Source of the DNA: Drosophila persimilis
Taxonomy: Eukaryota > Arthropoda > Insecta > Diptera > Drosophilidae
Direction of reading: 5' to 3'
Length of the DNA stretch: 64,000 nt
NCBI RefSeq assembly: GCF_003286085.1
Contig: NW_020825294.1
Location: forward strand, 11,368,501-11,432,500
In this document: positions 1 to 11,600 of the stretch, one piece after another
How the letters are laid out: the number at the start of each line of letters is the position of its first letter
How positions within the stretch are numbered: position 1 is the first letter of the stretch
Program-made: the position numbers and the translations under genes
Notes under the pieces: generated by a model
The model's database searches: none
What the model was told of the DNA's origin: nothing
Seen by the model: the letters and a program-made list of their open reading frames with translations, nothing else

Positions 1-227
1 GGAGTAGTCATCGTTGAGATGAGCCGCAGACGTCGCCGACTCTCCGGCCAGACGGGCCGCCAATGTGGCGCCAATATTTTTAGCAGTCTCCCTTCCGGTG
101 GGGGTTGATTTTCCTCTGTTCCATCGGTACTGTTCTCCTTCCGCCTCCTGTTTCCCACCCCGTATGTGTGCGGTTCCGTCTGAACTTTTGATGCTTTCGG
201 TTTCGGGGCTTTCCTCTGATAGTTTTC
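1..227 (-). CDS. Probable partial coding exon, unrecognised gene
   Basis: Read on the minus strand, one frame stays open from about position 227 down to the window edge. It gives a hydrophilic, non-repetitive protein stretch of about 75 residues, ending at the edge with AAHLNDDYS and including the run IGATLAARLAGESATSAA. A TGA closes the frame at about 227-229. Possible splice acceptors follow it at 216-217 and 214-215, so the exon probably begins near 213-215. The balanced composition and lack of low-complexity sequence suggest real coding sequence. The exon continues beyond position 1, so no domain can be assigned and I do not recognise the family. The plus strand of the same stretch is closed sooner. 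Confidence 0.4.
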
Positions 228-572
228 ACAGTTGCTCTCTGAACTTTTCATGCAGACTTGGCTACTGCTCCTTTTTTCAGCCACTGACTCATGTGCAATG
301 AAATGTTCTACTCTTATTTCCAAACATTTCCCTTTGATGCTCGAGCTCTCCTAATGAGATATTTGTGGCCTCGAGGAGTGGAATTTTTAAATGAGAGGGG
401 CTCGAAAATATTGAAAACTTTGATTAAAAATCCAGATACATTCTTATGGTCTTTGTCTAATTTTTTACTCCCTGCGGCTAGCGGCAAAATTTTAATTTTC
501 GATTTCACTTTCATCTTTTAATTGGCCTTTGGTGTTAATTGAATAATATTAATTACTAACTGACAATCACAG
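228..572. other. Non-coding stretch
   Basis: AT-rich sequence with only short chance open frames. A CTAAC branch-point-like motif at about 556-560 lies just before the acceptor described in the next entry. Nothing else is recognised. Confidence 0.5.
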
Positions 573-642
573 GTGCTTTTCTACATCCAAAATGTAAGTG
601 GTGTAGACATCGAATCGACTCTGGGCAACCGGAGATGTTGAG
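573..642 (+). other. Candidate 70-nt internal exon
   Basis: A good acceptor (branch-like CTAAC, then CAG ending at 572) and a strong donor (GAG|GTAAGC, GT at 643) enclose 70 nt. One of three frames is open throughout and encodes a short stretch containing PKCKWCRHRIDSG. A second strong donor, GTAAGT, lies inside at 593. No partner exon was found, and the minus strand here also has an open frame, so this could be a chance pairing of splice signals. Confidence 0.2.
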
Positions 643-1964
643 GTAAGCGGCAACATTTTTATAAGACAAAGAAATTTAAGAAATTTAAATGGTTTTTAGG
701 AAAAAAAAAACAGTGGCAATATTAGTAAAGTACAAAATTGACACAATATATTTAGGAACCATTTACTACGAAATTCCATACTCAAGGAGAACTGGCGTGA
801 TATTTGTTTGTGGATTTTCTGCCCGTTTTCTTACAATATTTCACCATTTGTGGACTTGTAAATTTACAGATTTTTACATACATCTGTCCATGTTCCAAAG
901 CTATTATTTATATAATTTAATTAAATTTCTTTCTGGGCTTTTGAAACATCTATTAGGTTTCTCCTTTGTATCCAAACAAATTTGATTACTACACACCCAA
1001 ATGGTCCCCACTAATTAAATAATAAATTTAAGTAGTGACATGAACAAATCTTGTTGTTGGCGTTTCCTCCCGGTCCATCCCGGTCCGTCCCTCTGGCCCT
1101 GTCTCTTTTGGCCAGCACATTTGTTTTATGTCATCGTCGTTTCATAAAAAGCTTTTGCAGTGGTGACGATGCCAGTGTCGCCCCGGCGACAAGGACGACA
1201 AGGACAACCTGCACTTGCATTCTGCCATTGCATTCACGATGCGCTTCTCCTTCTGCCACTGTTTCTGCTTCTGTTTCTGTTTCTGGTCTGTGGTTCCTGG
1301 TAATTACTCAAGCAGACGTCGAGCACTCGTGGAGGACTTGTCGGCTGGCAAACATAATGAACATATGCGGCACAGTGGCATAAAAAGGTTTGCTCCTCCA
1401 CTCCAAATGTCGCCGCATAGCGGGAAGTGGGCGAATGCAGCGATTGCACAGAAGAGGCGTGGCCAGGGCATTACGCGCACATAATTCTAATTAGTGGCAT
1501 ATGTCAGCGGAGAGGATATCTCATAGACCATGTCCCTCCTTCCTCTCTCCACACGCTCAAACACAAAAATTATGTTATTACAGCTTTCGAGTACAAGGGG
1601 GATACGTTACGCGTGGCCGGAACCATGGATTAGGAAACCGAAGCTTTAGTTACCCTTGCATGTTTTTATAATTTCCAATACGTGCATGACATAGTTTTTC
1701 AAAGAGAATTCTATGGTACAGACACACCTACAGGCCTATGTCGTCTTGGGCGTTGGGACACTCGAAGCGGTGCCGCTCTTTGCTCACTGTCCGATACCCC
1801 CAATCGATACCACTAATGCTTCTCACACAGCACAATGTAGAACGTTTGAGTCCACCCATTATATTAAAATATATATAAATATTTTTTTAGTTTAGTTTAG
1901 ATCTTTGAGCAGAAGCTCTTGGTCTTAATGAAAATACAACTTGGAGATGTATAATTACATTATT
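643..1964. other. Intergenic or intronic, no gene seen
   Basis: The stretch contains only short open frames with unbiased codon use, together with T-rich and TTTC-rich tracts around 1250-1290. No splice-connected coding exons, RNA genes or transposon coding sequence were recognised. Confidence 0.5.
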
Positions 1965-2140
1965 TTCTTATGGTCATTCACTATGATTGTACGTTTAATT
2001 TTCGCGTATCTTCTAAATTATAGATGCCACAGATTTTTAGTCCATTGTGTGGCTGGAAGGGGGTGGGGCAATTGTAACAGCGAAATCTAACAGGAGTGTG
2101 GATAACCAGATGGATGCTGATCATGAATATATATACTTTA
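1965..2140 (+). mobile_element. Decayed fragment of the Helentron/DINE-1-like repeat
   Basis: The sequence matches, with many substitutions, an internal part of the full-length repeat copy at 28355-29460. Shared landmarks in order are the TATGGTCATT block, GATGCCACAGAT, the GGAAGGGGGTGGGGC block, GGAGTGTGGAT and the end motif GATGCTGATCA followed by GAATATATATACTTTA. The element ends are missing, so this is an old fragment of a non-autonomous element. Confidence 0.6.
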
Positions 2141-2462
2141 TATATACTTATATACAAATGCAATAATCCAATAATTGGTAGAAGAAGCTCAGATCGATGT
2201 CCGTGGTGCTGTAGTAAATTTCAGTGACAACTGTGGCTGCGATTCATCGGAAGACGAGGTGCATAGACGCCCCATGAGCTGCGGCGTTAGTCTATTTATT
2301 TCTCAATATCAAGTAGGCTCTTATTAACCAATAGTTTTGCTGTCAATTTCAGACGAGTTTCTCCAAAAATAGATATTTCGCAGAAAAATTGTACTAGTAG
2401 GAAAACCAATCCGAAAGTTTTGTTCCTGGCAGAGACTAAAATATACATACAAATATACAAAA

Positions 2463-3161
2463 ATGTCCAATCTCGAAGATTTCTTTTCCAAAAAGGATAA
2501 CAAAAAGTCAAAAAGAAGTGCCGAATATTTGGCCGCTGAGGAGCTGTACAAAACGCTCGAAGAATCAACGAAGTATTCGTCGGAGGACAACTCCAACCTG
2601 GAGGATGCCTTTCAATCGGAGGCATCGGGAACTGATTCTAAAGGAGCCTCAGCTTCGCTGAAATTCGGGATCCGTTTCTCAGATGAGGCCTTCAGCGAAG
2701 AGGATGAATGGTCTGACTTCACCGAGGAGAATCGTCGTCAATTTACTTACGTGCCACGCACCTTATCGATGGCGCTTACATCCCCTGTCCCTGCACCTGC
2801 CCCATTCGCTGGTGACGATCTGAAGGAGGAGCCGGAGCAGCTGGACACTGGAGGTGATGGCGTTGATGTGGGATCAAAGGATGGGGAACGCACGCTTGCC
2901 ACAACATGTCCCTGGCAGAAGTCGGAGCAGGATAGCAAGGGACAATCAGACAGGAAAGCGAATACCCCGGTGGTCAAGAAACAAATCTACATTCCCCCGG
3001 CTCTCCGTCAGAGCCAGGGCGACTTTAACAAACGCAAGGCGCAGCCACTTCAGCGCAAGGCTCCGTCTACGATGCCGTTCAAGCCCCAAGCCCCCGATCT
3101 CAATAGCCTGGAGTACTTTCCGTCCTTGAGTGACTCAAAGATATTGAAGCGCCCCAAGTAA
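2463..3161 (+). CDS. CDV3-like protein, intronless copy
   Basis: This 232-residue frame starts at an ATG in a good Drosophila context (CAAAATG) and has no introns. The layout fits the CDV3 family (Drosophila CG3760 type). It has an N-terminal DDFF-like block with Lys-rich residues (EDFFSKKDNKK, about 5-15), an acidic tract with EDEWSDF near residue 80, CPWQK near 149-153, YIPPALR at about 176-182, and a C-terminal EYFPSL motif at about 217-222. CDV3 proteins are small, mostly disordered, cytoplasmic and poorly understood. The sequence is diverged from the conserved family member as I know it, and it lacks introns, so it may be a retrotransposed paralogue rather than the parental gene. It is convergent with the Borealin-like gene. 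A polyadenylation signal follows the stop by about 60 nt. Confidence 0.7.
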   Translation: MSNLEDFFSKKDNKKSKRSAEYLAAEELYKTLEESTKYSSEDNSNLEDAFQSEASGTDSKGASASLKFGIRFSDEAFSEEDEWSDFTEENRRQFTYVPRTLSMALTSPVPAPAPFAGDDLKEEPEQLDTGGDGVDVGSKDGERTLATTCPWQKSEQDSKGQSDRKANTPVVKKQIYIPPALRQSQGDFNKRKAQPLQRKAPSTMPFKPQAPDLNSLEYFPSLSDSKILKRPK

Positions 3162-3220
3162 CAGCCGGGACGCCTCTACTTGTTCTGTTCAAATTTAAAA
3201 TCAACCATAGCTCCCTTAAT

Positions 3221-3226
3221 AATAAA
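3221..3226 (+). terminator. Polyadenylation signal of the CDV3-like gene
   Basis: AATAAA lies about 60 nt after the CDV3-like stop codon. A second AATAAA at about 3367-3372 could serve a longer transcript. Confidence 0.45.
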
Positions 3227-4034
3227 TACAACAAGAAGACTCACTCTCCCTATTTTCACCCTGTATATTCTGACAGACAAATTGGCACTCCATAGACCCA
3301 TTAGCATTACACGACTCGCTGGTGGTCCCCGATGTGTCATTAGCTCTAAACGAGCCAAATATTTACAATAAAATCGGCTATAGCCTTAAATGCACCCCGT
3401 GGACTTCGAGCAAAACCCAACCCAACAGCAGGCCTGAAAAATTGAACTCCCCAATACTAGCCTGGTCTGCAGCAATCGGCAAGCTAATGTTGGCTGTAAT
3501 TTTGTTCTCTACTTCTTTTGGCTAATAAATTGAGGTTGATGGAAGTGAAAGTGGTTTGAAAATGAATGAACAAAACGGCTTCGTTATTCAGTAAGCTAGA
3601 TGTACGTAAAAGGTACTTTTTATTCCCATTGTAATGTGAGTTTAATGTTCTCATGCTACAGCTGGCTTGACATGGGATTACCAACTGATACGAGCACATC
3701 ATTGGTTTTAATATAATTTATTCATCATTCTGTAGAGGATACAAAATGAAACGGAAAAAGTTAGTTGGGATGGAGCAGCAGAAGGCATTGTTGATTGGAG
3801 GATTGGTTGATTGGGTTGGATAAGGCGTGGTTCGTGGGAAGATCAAAGTCGAGTTTAGCAAGAAAACTTAAGTTTGCCATTTGTTCCATATGAGTAATCC
3901 ATTTTGGACCTATGTAATATAATATTATTTTATACTTAGAAAAATGTATTATCCACTTATTTCTTACATACATCTTTGTCGGGTATTACTGATTGTAAGC
4001 TCGTCCAAAGTAGCGGTCCAGGGCAGGGCGTACA
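3227..4034. other. Convergent intergenic region
   Basis: This stretch lies between the 3' ends of the CDV3-like gene (+) and the Borealin-like gene (-). It contains TTTATT at 3717-3722, which reads AATAAA on the minus strand and could end the Borealin-like transcript about 310 nt after its stop. No coding exon is seen. Confidence 0.5.
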
Positions 4035-4769
4035 CTACATCTTGCCCATTTTGGTGGCCATGTCCACAATTACTTCTAGATTACTCTGCAAAGTCTTCAC
4101 TTGGTTCAGTACATTCGCGTCCAGTTGCATGAGCACCTCACGGTTCACCTGCTTCATTTTAAGAGGTTTTACCATGAACACGCCCTTTTTGGTGGGTATG
4201 TGTACGTCGGCACAGTCCTCCCGCCGATCAATCTGAACAGCCAGCGGGCTGCCTCCACTGGACAGCACCAACTCTCCGGGGCGTGGAAAACGTAAAAAAG
4301 GCATGGGTGGCACTTTCTGTGGGGTTCTTCCACGGTTAAAACTACCCCTGTCCATCGATTGTATGAGTGAGCGCGGCAGAAGGGAGGTCTGGGGAGTACG
4401 CGAACGTCCGCGAGCGGTGCTGATCGAGCTGCTGCGTGCTCGGCTGGTTGGTGGCTCGGGAACTGAAGAGGATAGCTGTGAGGCTGTCATAGTAGCAAGT
4501 ATTTGCATTCACTTACCCTTCCACTTGTAGTCGGTGAAATATTTCAGCTTCAGATTCAAAAACTCCGACATTTTCATCTCAAGCAAATGATTGTCAGTCC
4601 GGGCGTGGATGAGCTTGATTTGAGTGTCCACCTGATTCTTGGCGCGCTTCTCAAGCTCATCGACCTGCTCCAGAACGGCATCGATCTTGATTTGAGTTAG
4701 GCGTACCTTCTCCTCTTGGTCGGCTTTCTCGCGCTTCGCCTGACGCGACACAATTCGGGTGCGAGGCAT
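4035..4769 (-). CDS. Borealin/Australin-like chromosomal passenger complex subunit
   Basis: Two minus-strand exons, 4517-4769 and 4035-4462, join across a 54-nt intron (donor GTAAGT, acceptor TTCAG) to give a 226-residue protein. Read through, the frame meets TGA just after the donor, so splicing is required. The N-terminal half is a charged helix (KVRLTQIKIDAVLEQVDELE) like the Borealin segment that packs with Survivin and INCENP. Residues 85 to about 140 are Ser/Arg-rich. The C-terminal part has the conserved PPMPFLRFPRPGE block and ends in a helix (NQVKTLQSNLEVIVD), as in Drosophila Borealin. Such subunits help target Aurora B to centromeres and the spindle midzone. The protein is clearly shorter than the roughly 315-residue Borealin, so it may be the male-germline paralogue Australin or a lineage-specific copy; I cannot decide which. 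Confidence 0.75.
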
Positions 4770-5420
4770 CTTTCTGAACTTCCGATCGACTTATGAATTA
4801 TGATACTTGCTACAATAATTCTAACGAATACAATAATTCACAGGCTACTTGGTTATGAAAAAACATTAACTAGTGCATTATTTCTGAACTGAACTTTATG
4901 GAAACATACTAAAATAAATTACATCTAGATACGATTTATCACGTTGAATGAGAAACAAAACTCAAGGATAGATCGATTTTATCAGTAAAATTGTTGTTTT
5001 TTTTATCTTATTTCCATACATTTGTATGGAGGGTTTATTTTCACAAAATATTCATTTAATTTTTGCATTCATCTATTAGATCCACTGACCATCATTGGTC
5101 TGTGTCCACGACAGCACGGATAACTCCATGATGTCCTTAGTAGTTTTTTTTTCTAAGTGTCGAAGCTAGTTTTAGCTCTAAAGCCCTCCAAAAAAGAGTA
5201 TTCAGAAAATGTGTGAGGAAAAAAATTACATCAAATAATTTATTTACACCAGTCTTATTTCTTGTAGTTTTTAATCAAGAGATGTTCGCTAGAGAACGGC
5301 CCTTTTTTGGGCACATTCCAATTTGGTTCCACTTCTGTCCAGAATGTAGTTTCTTCTGATCCAAGGTCTCGCGATTGATTTTGGTAATCGGTGGTGGATC
5401 CTACTTTCCTTCTAAGCAGG
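4770..5420. other. Spacer between Borealin-like and Mst-like genes
   Basis: The 5' flank of the Borealin-like gene lies here, together with the 3' flank of the Mst-like gene. TTTATT at 5239-5244 is a minus-strand AATAAA about 180 nt past the Mst-like stop. A minus-strand frame covers 5255-5563 in another phase of the Mst gene, but it has no ATG at its start and no recognisable motif. Confidence 0.45.
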
Positions 5421-5603
5421 CTAACAGTGTCCCCCATAGGGCCCATAGCAGGAGCAGCAGCCATATGGTCCGCACGGGCCGCAGCAGTGATTGATCGACC
5501 GGAACCACTGGCCGTTGTAGGGTCCACACAGGAGGCACGGTCCCAGACCACCAGTAGGTCCACAGCAGGTGCCGGGCATTGAACGGAAGCAAGGATTGCA
5601 CAT
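5421..5603 (-). CDS. Mst84D/Mst87F-like cysteine-rich sperm protein
   Basis: A 60-residue frame begins at the ATG at 5603 and ends in TAG. It contains 13 cysteines and repeated Cys-Gly-Pro motifs (TCCGPTGG, HCCGPCGPYGCC, CYGPYGGHC). Tiny Cys-Gly-Pro proteins of this kind form the Drosophila Mst family, which is made in the male germline and incorporated in the sperm tail, where the cysteines probably cross-link. A splice acceptor (TTTGGCAG, ending at 5618) lies 15 nt upstream of the ATG, so the gene has an upstream 5' leader exon or a short coding start that I could not place. Length and composition fit the family. Because the family is low in complexity, the exact member is uncertain. Confidence 0.65.
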   Translation of the reverse strand: MCNPCFRSMPGTCCGPTGGLGPCLLCGPYNGQWFRSINHCCGPCGPYGCCSCYGPYGGHC

Positions 5604-5618
5604 CTTAGGAGTTCCTTC

Positions 5619-8600
5619 TGCCAAATAAAAAAAAAATCAATTCTTTATTACACATTTTATTCACTTTTTTTTTAAATAAATATTTACGTTTGCCTGTTTA
5701 CGGAAGTAGGATTAAAAAAAAAACAAAAAATTTTATTTTTTTTCCCAAAATATGTTTATCGCTTGAGATCTCAGACTAGAATGAAAATCGGTGGAGCTCA
5801 CACAGGCTCGAGCATTCTACAAATCAAGGTAAATTTCAAGGCCTACCTATTTGGGGGAAATTTGGGGATATTTATTACAATTATTACTATTCTCTGATAT
5901 GGAGGGTTCCCCTCCATCGCCTCAATGTCATAATTTAGCTGGAGGCGCAACAAGTCGGGAAAAGCTGGATATGGTACGCGACTCATTCTTTGTTTCGTCC
6001 CTCGCTTTTTATTGTTTCAGTAAGAGCAGAGTTTTCTTAAGCATTTCATGAGAAGGGAGAAGTGGGAGACAAGTACACGCAAACATATATTTCATCCTGG
6101 CCGGGATTCCATATTCTGGCTGCCGGCCCTCCACTTGAGCTGAACGCTGGTTGCGTTTACTCTGGACCAGGACTGGGATTCCCCCGTCAAAGTGAAGTAA
6201 AGTCATTTGACAAGTTTTGTCACGTGCGTCACATGCTGGAATGCTTCCTCGGTCCCTGTTTCCCATTGCTGGTGAGCCTTACCCGGGCTTCTGCACATTT
6301 CAAGCAATTTTCCAGGCATGCCTTGTTGCTCTGGTTGTTGTCGCCATTGTTTCAAAATTGTTGCGCTCACGTTAATGTTGTTCTTGTTGTTGACCCGGTT
6401 TTCCTCTTATTTTCTTTTTATTTTCCCGCTTTCACAGCAACATAGCGACGTTCGGTGGTCGCCTAGGAATGGCGTTGAGGAGTCGTTGTTTGCTCAAATG
6501 TGTTTGTGATTATTTAGTTATGGCATCTAATTGAGTTTTGTGTTTGTTTGGGACTTGGAGAGGGCGAAGTTGTGGTGCTGTGCGGTGCTGGGCTGCTGCT
6601 TATGCGACGGCTAATTGAGTTGATTACTTCAACAGTTCTCACGTTGTCGTAGGATGGAAGGGCACACGAATGGAATGAAATGGGAGGTACACTGAGAGCG
6701 GGGCACTCCCCGTGCTGTGTGGAATTTATACTCATTGATATAGCATAATTAACAGCTTGAAAGTTTTCTTTTTTGCCTCACACATTCCGCATATTTGTAC
6801 AGAATTATCTCATCTTTCTATCACTTTACACTCCTTCAGTCTCTTTCAATATAAGCTCTGCCGCTCCTTAAGTTTAGCTCCATGGTTTAGTAGCCTTGCC
6901 TGCTTTTTAAGCCGTACTCGTACATATATGTATGTTGTAGATTCCGTTCCGTTCCGTTCCATCAACCCACAAGCTCGTCCTAATGCCCCATCGCGTGCCG
7001 TTCTCGTATTACAGCATTGCATACTTGCAGGCGTGCAGCTGTTCCCATTCGATGTGGACTCTGGGGCGACTTTAAAGAAACGTCAGACCAGACCCGAATA
7101 CGTTGTGACTGTGAAGTTTAATGTTACGTGTTGATGTTGCCTTTTTTTGATTATTTTCAGTTCCGTTTGGCTGTTCTTTTTATTTTACATTTTTAGTAAC
7201 GCCCTCGGCAGCCTGCTGAGAAGTTCAATGTCCGCCATTTTTCAAGCGTCCGTGCAGCGGAAGTTTAGCGATAACTTTTTTGTTGCTTATATTTTTGATT
7301 TATTTATTTGTATTTAAACGAAGGCATCTAGAGTTGAACGGAACTCCATTAAAATTGCAGGGCCCTTCTTAAACCTAACCAGGAGAGGTTCGCCCGCCAC
7401 TTGACTGCTGAAATAATCCAGGGATAAAGTACACAGATGATGAGGTATACATAGGTATAGGAGCAGTGCTTTCAGCCAGACAAAAGCCAGCCCACTCAGT
7501 CATACATTCAGTCAGTCGATGGCATCCTTATCTGTTGTTGTCCATACATCCACATCCACTTCCACATCCACAACAACATCATTATCCTTGGGAAGGAATT
7601 AGTGCGAGTCAAGTGAACTCTATCACTCACCCCCTCTCTCTCACTTTTTCCTCTCTCTCTCTCTGTCTCTCTGCCTCTCTCTCTCTCTTCTTCTCTGGCT
7701 TTCTCTGTGGCTCAACAGCGAAGCATAACTTATGCCCATTGTAGTTATGCATTGAATGTTTTATTGAAATGTACAACCCAACAAGTCACTCAGTCCTCAG
7801 TCAGGCAGTCATTCACTCTGCCATCCAGCAGCCAGCTAGGCAGCCAGGCAGCCGCCAATCGAATGCACAAAAACCTCTGCCATGTGAAGACGTTTGTTGA
7901 TTTATAAAGCGCTGCATGCAATTATCCGCTCAAATGGAGTTTGTCTATTGCCAATAACGCATCCCGGGAGAAAAGAGCATTGTGTACGTGGGGTATTGTT
8001 CCGTTTACGGGGGCAAAAAGCAGTATTATGGTTTCCACAAAATTTTCCCTCAAAACTCTGGAGTCTCAATCGGACTGTTTGGATGGACAAAAGAATTTTT
8101 GGCGCTCGTCAACAAGTGGTCTATTAAACGAAACTGCATACGAGCCAAATGATGAATGAACTATAGTGAATGAAATAACAGAGATTGTTGATCCAGTGAC
8201 TAAAGTGGAAAGCGATAATTCAATTTCCATAAAACACGCGGGAAGGCACTGCCATCTCTGTCTCTTAGCACAAGCCGATCTCGCAGGATTTCGCTATACT
8301 GCCCGTGAGAGATCACTTCAAAACGACCAGTGAAATAGTAGAGAAGTAAAAGCAATAAGTCGTTTGCTTGATTCCACAAAGTATTCAATTTAGTCTCCCA
8401 CATTTTAAAAAATATCGAAAAATTGCCCCAACATTTGCCAAGAGTCTCTATTAACAACCAATCATTCAACGACCCTTTGCATTCAGTAGTTGATATGATT
8501 TGAAAGCACCGCCACTGCATCGATATTTGTATATATAAACACACAACATTCGAATCTATTTTTTTTCCCATCAGCAAATTAAATTGATTTTCCACTTTGG

Positions 8601-11600
8601 ACGGCAATAGTTTGCAATTATACAAAGAGGTTTTTTTAAGGCAACAAGTTCGAGCAAACAAATTGGAATTCAAGTGCTTGAATTTTCTGAAGACATGAAA
8701 ATGAAATTCTTGAAAAATGGGCAGAGGGTCAGGAACAAATTCGCAACATTTTCCTCTGGTCGTAAATCACTTAATTAATTAATCTTAATTTGAGGCACCA
8801 GAACAGATGTCTCCACCTACACATAAATCTTATAAATTGACCCTTTAAAGTGTCGTAAAATGCATGTTGAGCGAGAGAAGTTTTCAAGACATTTAACCCA
8901 GAATGGACCTCGGCCCAAACTGGCTGAAAGAGTGCAAGAAAAAGTTTATAATTAAAACTTTACGCACGTTTGGCTAAGTAAATAGCACAATAGACGCAGA
9001 CGCACAGGCGCTGCCAACACTAACGCCAACACAAACACAAACACAAACGAAAAACACAAACAAGATGGCTTTGGTTTCGGTATTTTTGGTACGCATGCAG
9101 CGTACGAGAATTTTGTGCTGCATACTTAAGTGGACGCCCTCTTGCGCATACACCACACCCCAGACTCAAGGAAGAACATATGCCAGAACCGATGGAGTCC
9201 TGTGGGGCAGGGAAAGGAAAATACAGCCAGTGACACTAATTATGTGACCAGTCCCTTTCGAGGGAATTCACTAAAAACTTCACATTTAGTTTTACAGAAA
9301 GTGCGATTTAAATCCCCAAAAACTACTTAAACTTTCGTCTGTTAGCCCTTTACACCCAACATTTTTTTTCCTTGCCACTTTAGTGATTATGTTGAATCTT
9401 TTTGTCTTATAAATAATGTATTATTTATGAAGAATACGAGTATAACCCGATGCCATTTTATTCGAATGAAGAGATTCCTTTATTGAATTTACAACCAGAG
9501 TTTAAGAACAAAATTGAATTGAATACCCAAGCTGCACTCAATTTCAATCGTCCCGTACTTAATGGATACATACCATATCTTGCAGCTATGTAACCAACTT
9601 GTAACAAGCAAACATATTATTCATGGGGAGTGCCGCCCGTAAAAACAACAGGAACAATGACAACAAAATTGTAAGCCAAATGAAAGTTCATATGTAAATG
9701 TTTTCGCCATGTTTTGTTTGTGTTAGAGTGTGGCCAGCCAGTTTGAGTTTGGTCAGCTGATTGTTTGCTGCTGTTGTTGCTGCATAAATAAATGCAAATG
9801 CGGCTGGAAGGGCCAGGGCCAGACTGCTCGAGGTTTTTTCAGTTTGGCTTTAAATGAATTTGGGAGAATTTTAATTGCTCTGATTAAATGATTTTCGTGC
9901 CTGGCGTTGGAAAAAACTTTTAATTAAGTATTATGAACGCTGTAAGCTAAGATATTGTTTAACAAATGTTTGCGAAAAGGCTGAGGCCGCAAGCATTGCG
10001 GCCTCTCAACGGTCAAAGGCAGAGATAGGGCCATTTTCGAGTTAATTGTCAGGGAAAGGCTCGTTGGCGTTCGGTTGTTGCCACTTTATTTTTGTGAATT
10101 GTATGTAAATTATTGTAAATTGTTGCGGTTTTGTCTTTTGTGCTGCACAAACTGGTCATACATGCAAAGTACCCTGTGCGACGGGCAGGCATGCTCAAGT
10201 TCAGTGACAGTGTTGAAAGTTGCTAAAGGATTCATATTCAAAATAGCTTAATACAAATACTATTAACTCACAGCAATTACGAGTACTTATCAACGCGTGA
10301 CCGCTGGGAGAAATCGATATAGTAAGCGATAAATCATTCGAATAGCTCACACCTGGGTATCGTATAGTCTACCCGCTGCGCAAACGGTTCTTCTGTTTCG
10401 CGGCATTAATATTTTTCTCTTTTTCTGTAGGCCAGCCTGTCGCTTTCAGTGGCTGTGGCCCATTATGGCCAGGCCTGTGTTTAAAGTTTGTTGTTCTGTC
10501 GCTGTCTCCGTTCTGTTTCTGGCAAAAACATTTATTACACAATTCGTAGTCTCCCGCCTCTTTCCCTAGACCCACAAAAATTGTTAATTTCATATACATA
10601 TATGTATGTATGTATGCGTATGCGTACTGTGTACTTGATCGGTGTCCTCCATTTCATCCAAGAGGCAACTTCATTAATTCAAAAAATGGGTGAGAAAATG
10701 CATTTTTGGTAGGAGTATTTTTTGTCGGAAAAGCATTTGGGTATTTTCCAGACTTTTGATTAATGTTATTCAGGACTTGGACTATATATCAGAGTGGGAT
10801 TACGAGAAATTTTGGCAAATTAGGGTATAGCTGAAAAAAGAGAGTCCAGGTGAGATCTTTAGATTCTGAATAATGAAATATAAATTACTTATACCCCAAT
10901 GTCATGTATCCATGGTTACTTATTGTCTGTCTGACAGTCTGATAGTCAAGGTGAAAGCAGAGCAATGAATAATGCTAATATTAATTTTAAGAACAAGTTA
11001 ATTTATTTATTTTAGCCAATCCCCCACGAGATGGTTCCCGACAGCGACAACTGCACCAAACAACATCACCATCGACAAAATACAGAAAAACAAAAAGACT
11101 AAGGAGTATACAAAGACAATGTCCGGCTGAAAGACCAAGGCCACCAACCCAACTAAAATATTTCTAAAAGCGGGGGGTCAGAGTTGATGGGAAGTATTCC
11201 AAATTTATAGACATCTTTAAATAAATAATAATTGATCATTGCATTATTATGATGCATTGATTATGCACCAAAGTAATCGGATCGTTTCGATTTAGCGAGC
11301 GTATTAGACTCGAATACTAATAATGTACTTATTTAACTGGCTATTCAACGTATCCTATTCACCAAACAATACTTACCAAACCTTTCCCGGACCTTATTAC
11401 TCTTATGTACTTTTACTTATTCCCAAATTTCTCCTCCTTAACTCTCTCTATCATCGTTACCGAATGGCAGATAAGCCTACTGAACATAACCCCTCAAAGT
11501 CATAACCCCTCTGACACAAATCTAACCACTCCTCTCTATCCACCACAATCTAATGCAATAGCCCCATCAAATGTCACACAATTTGCATCAGTTTACAGGA

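Noticed and set aside
8200-8673. 157-codon minus-strand open frame
   Set aside because: It does not begin at ATG and has no motif or conserved feature.
11018-11107. Acceptor-like TTTATTTTAG followed by a 28-codon open stretch
   Set aside because: No donor or partner exon; short open stretches after T-rich tracts are common here.
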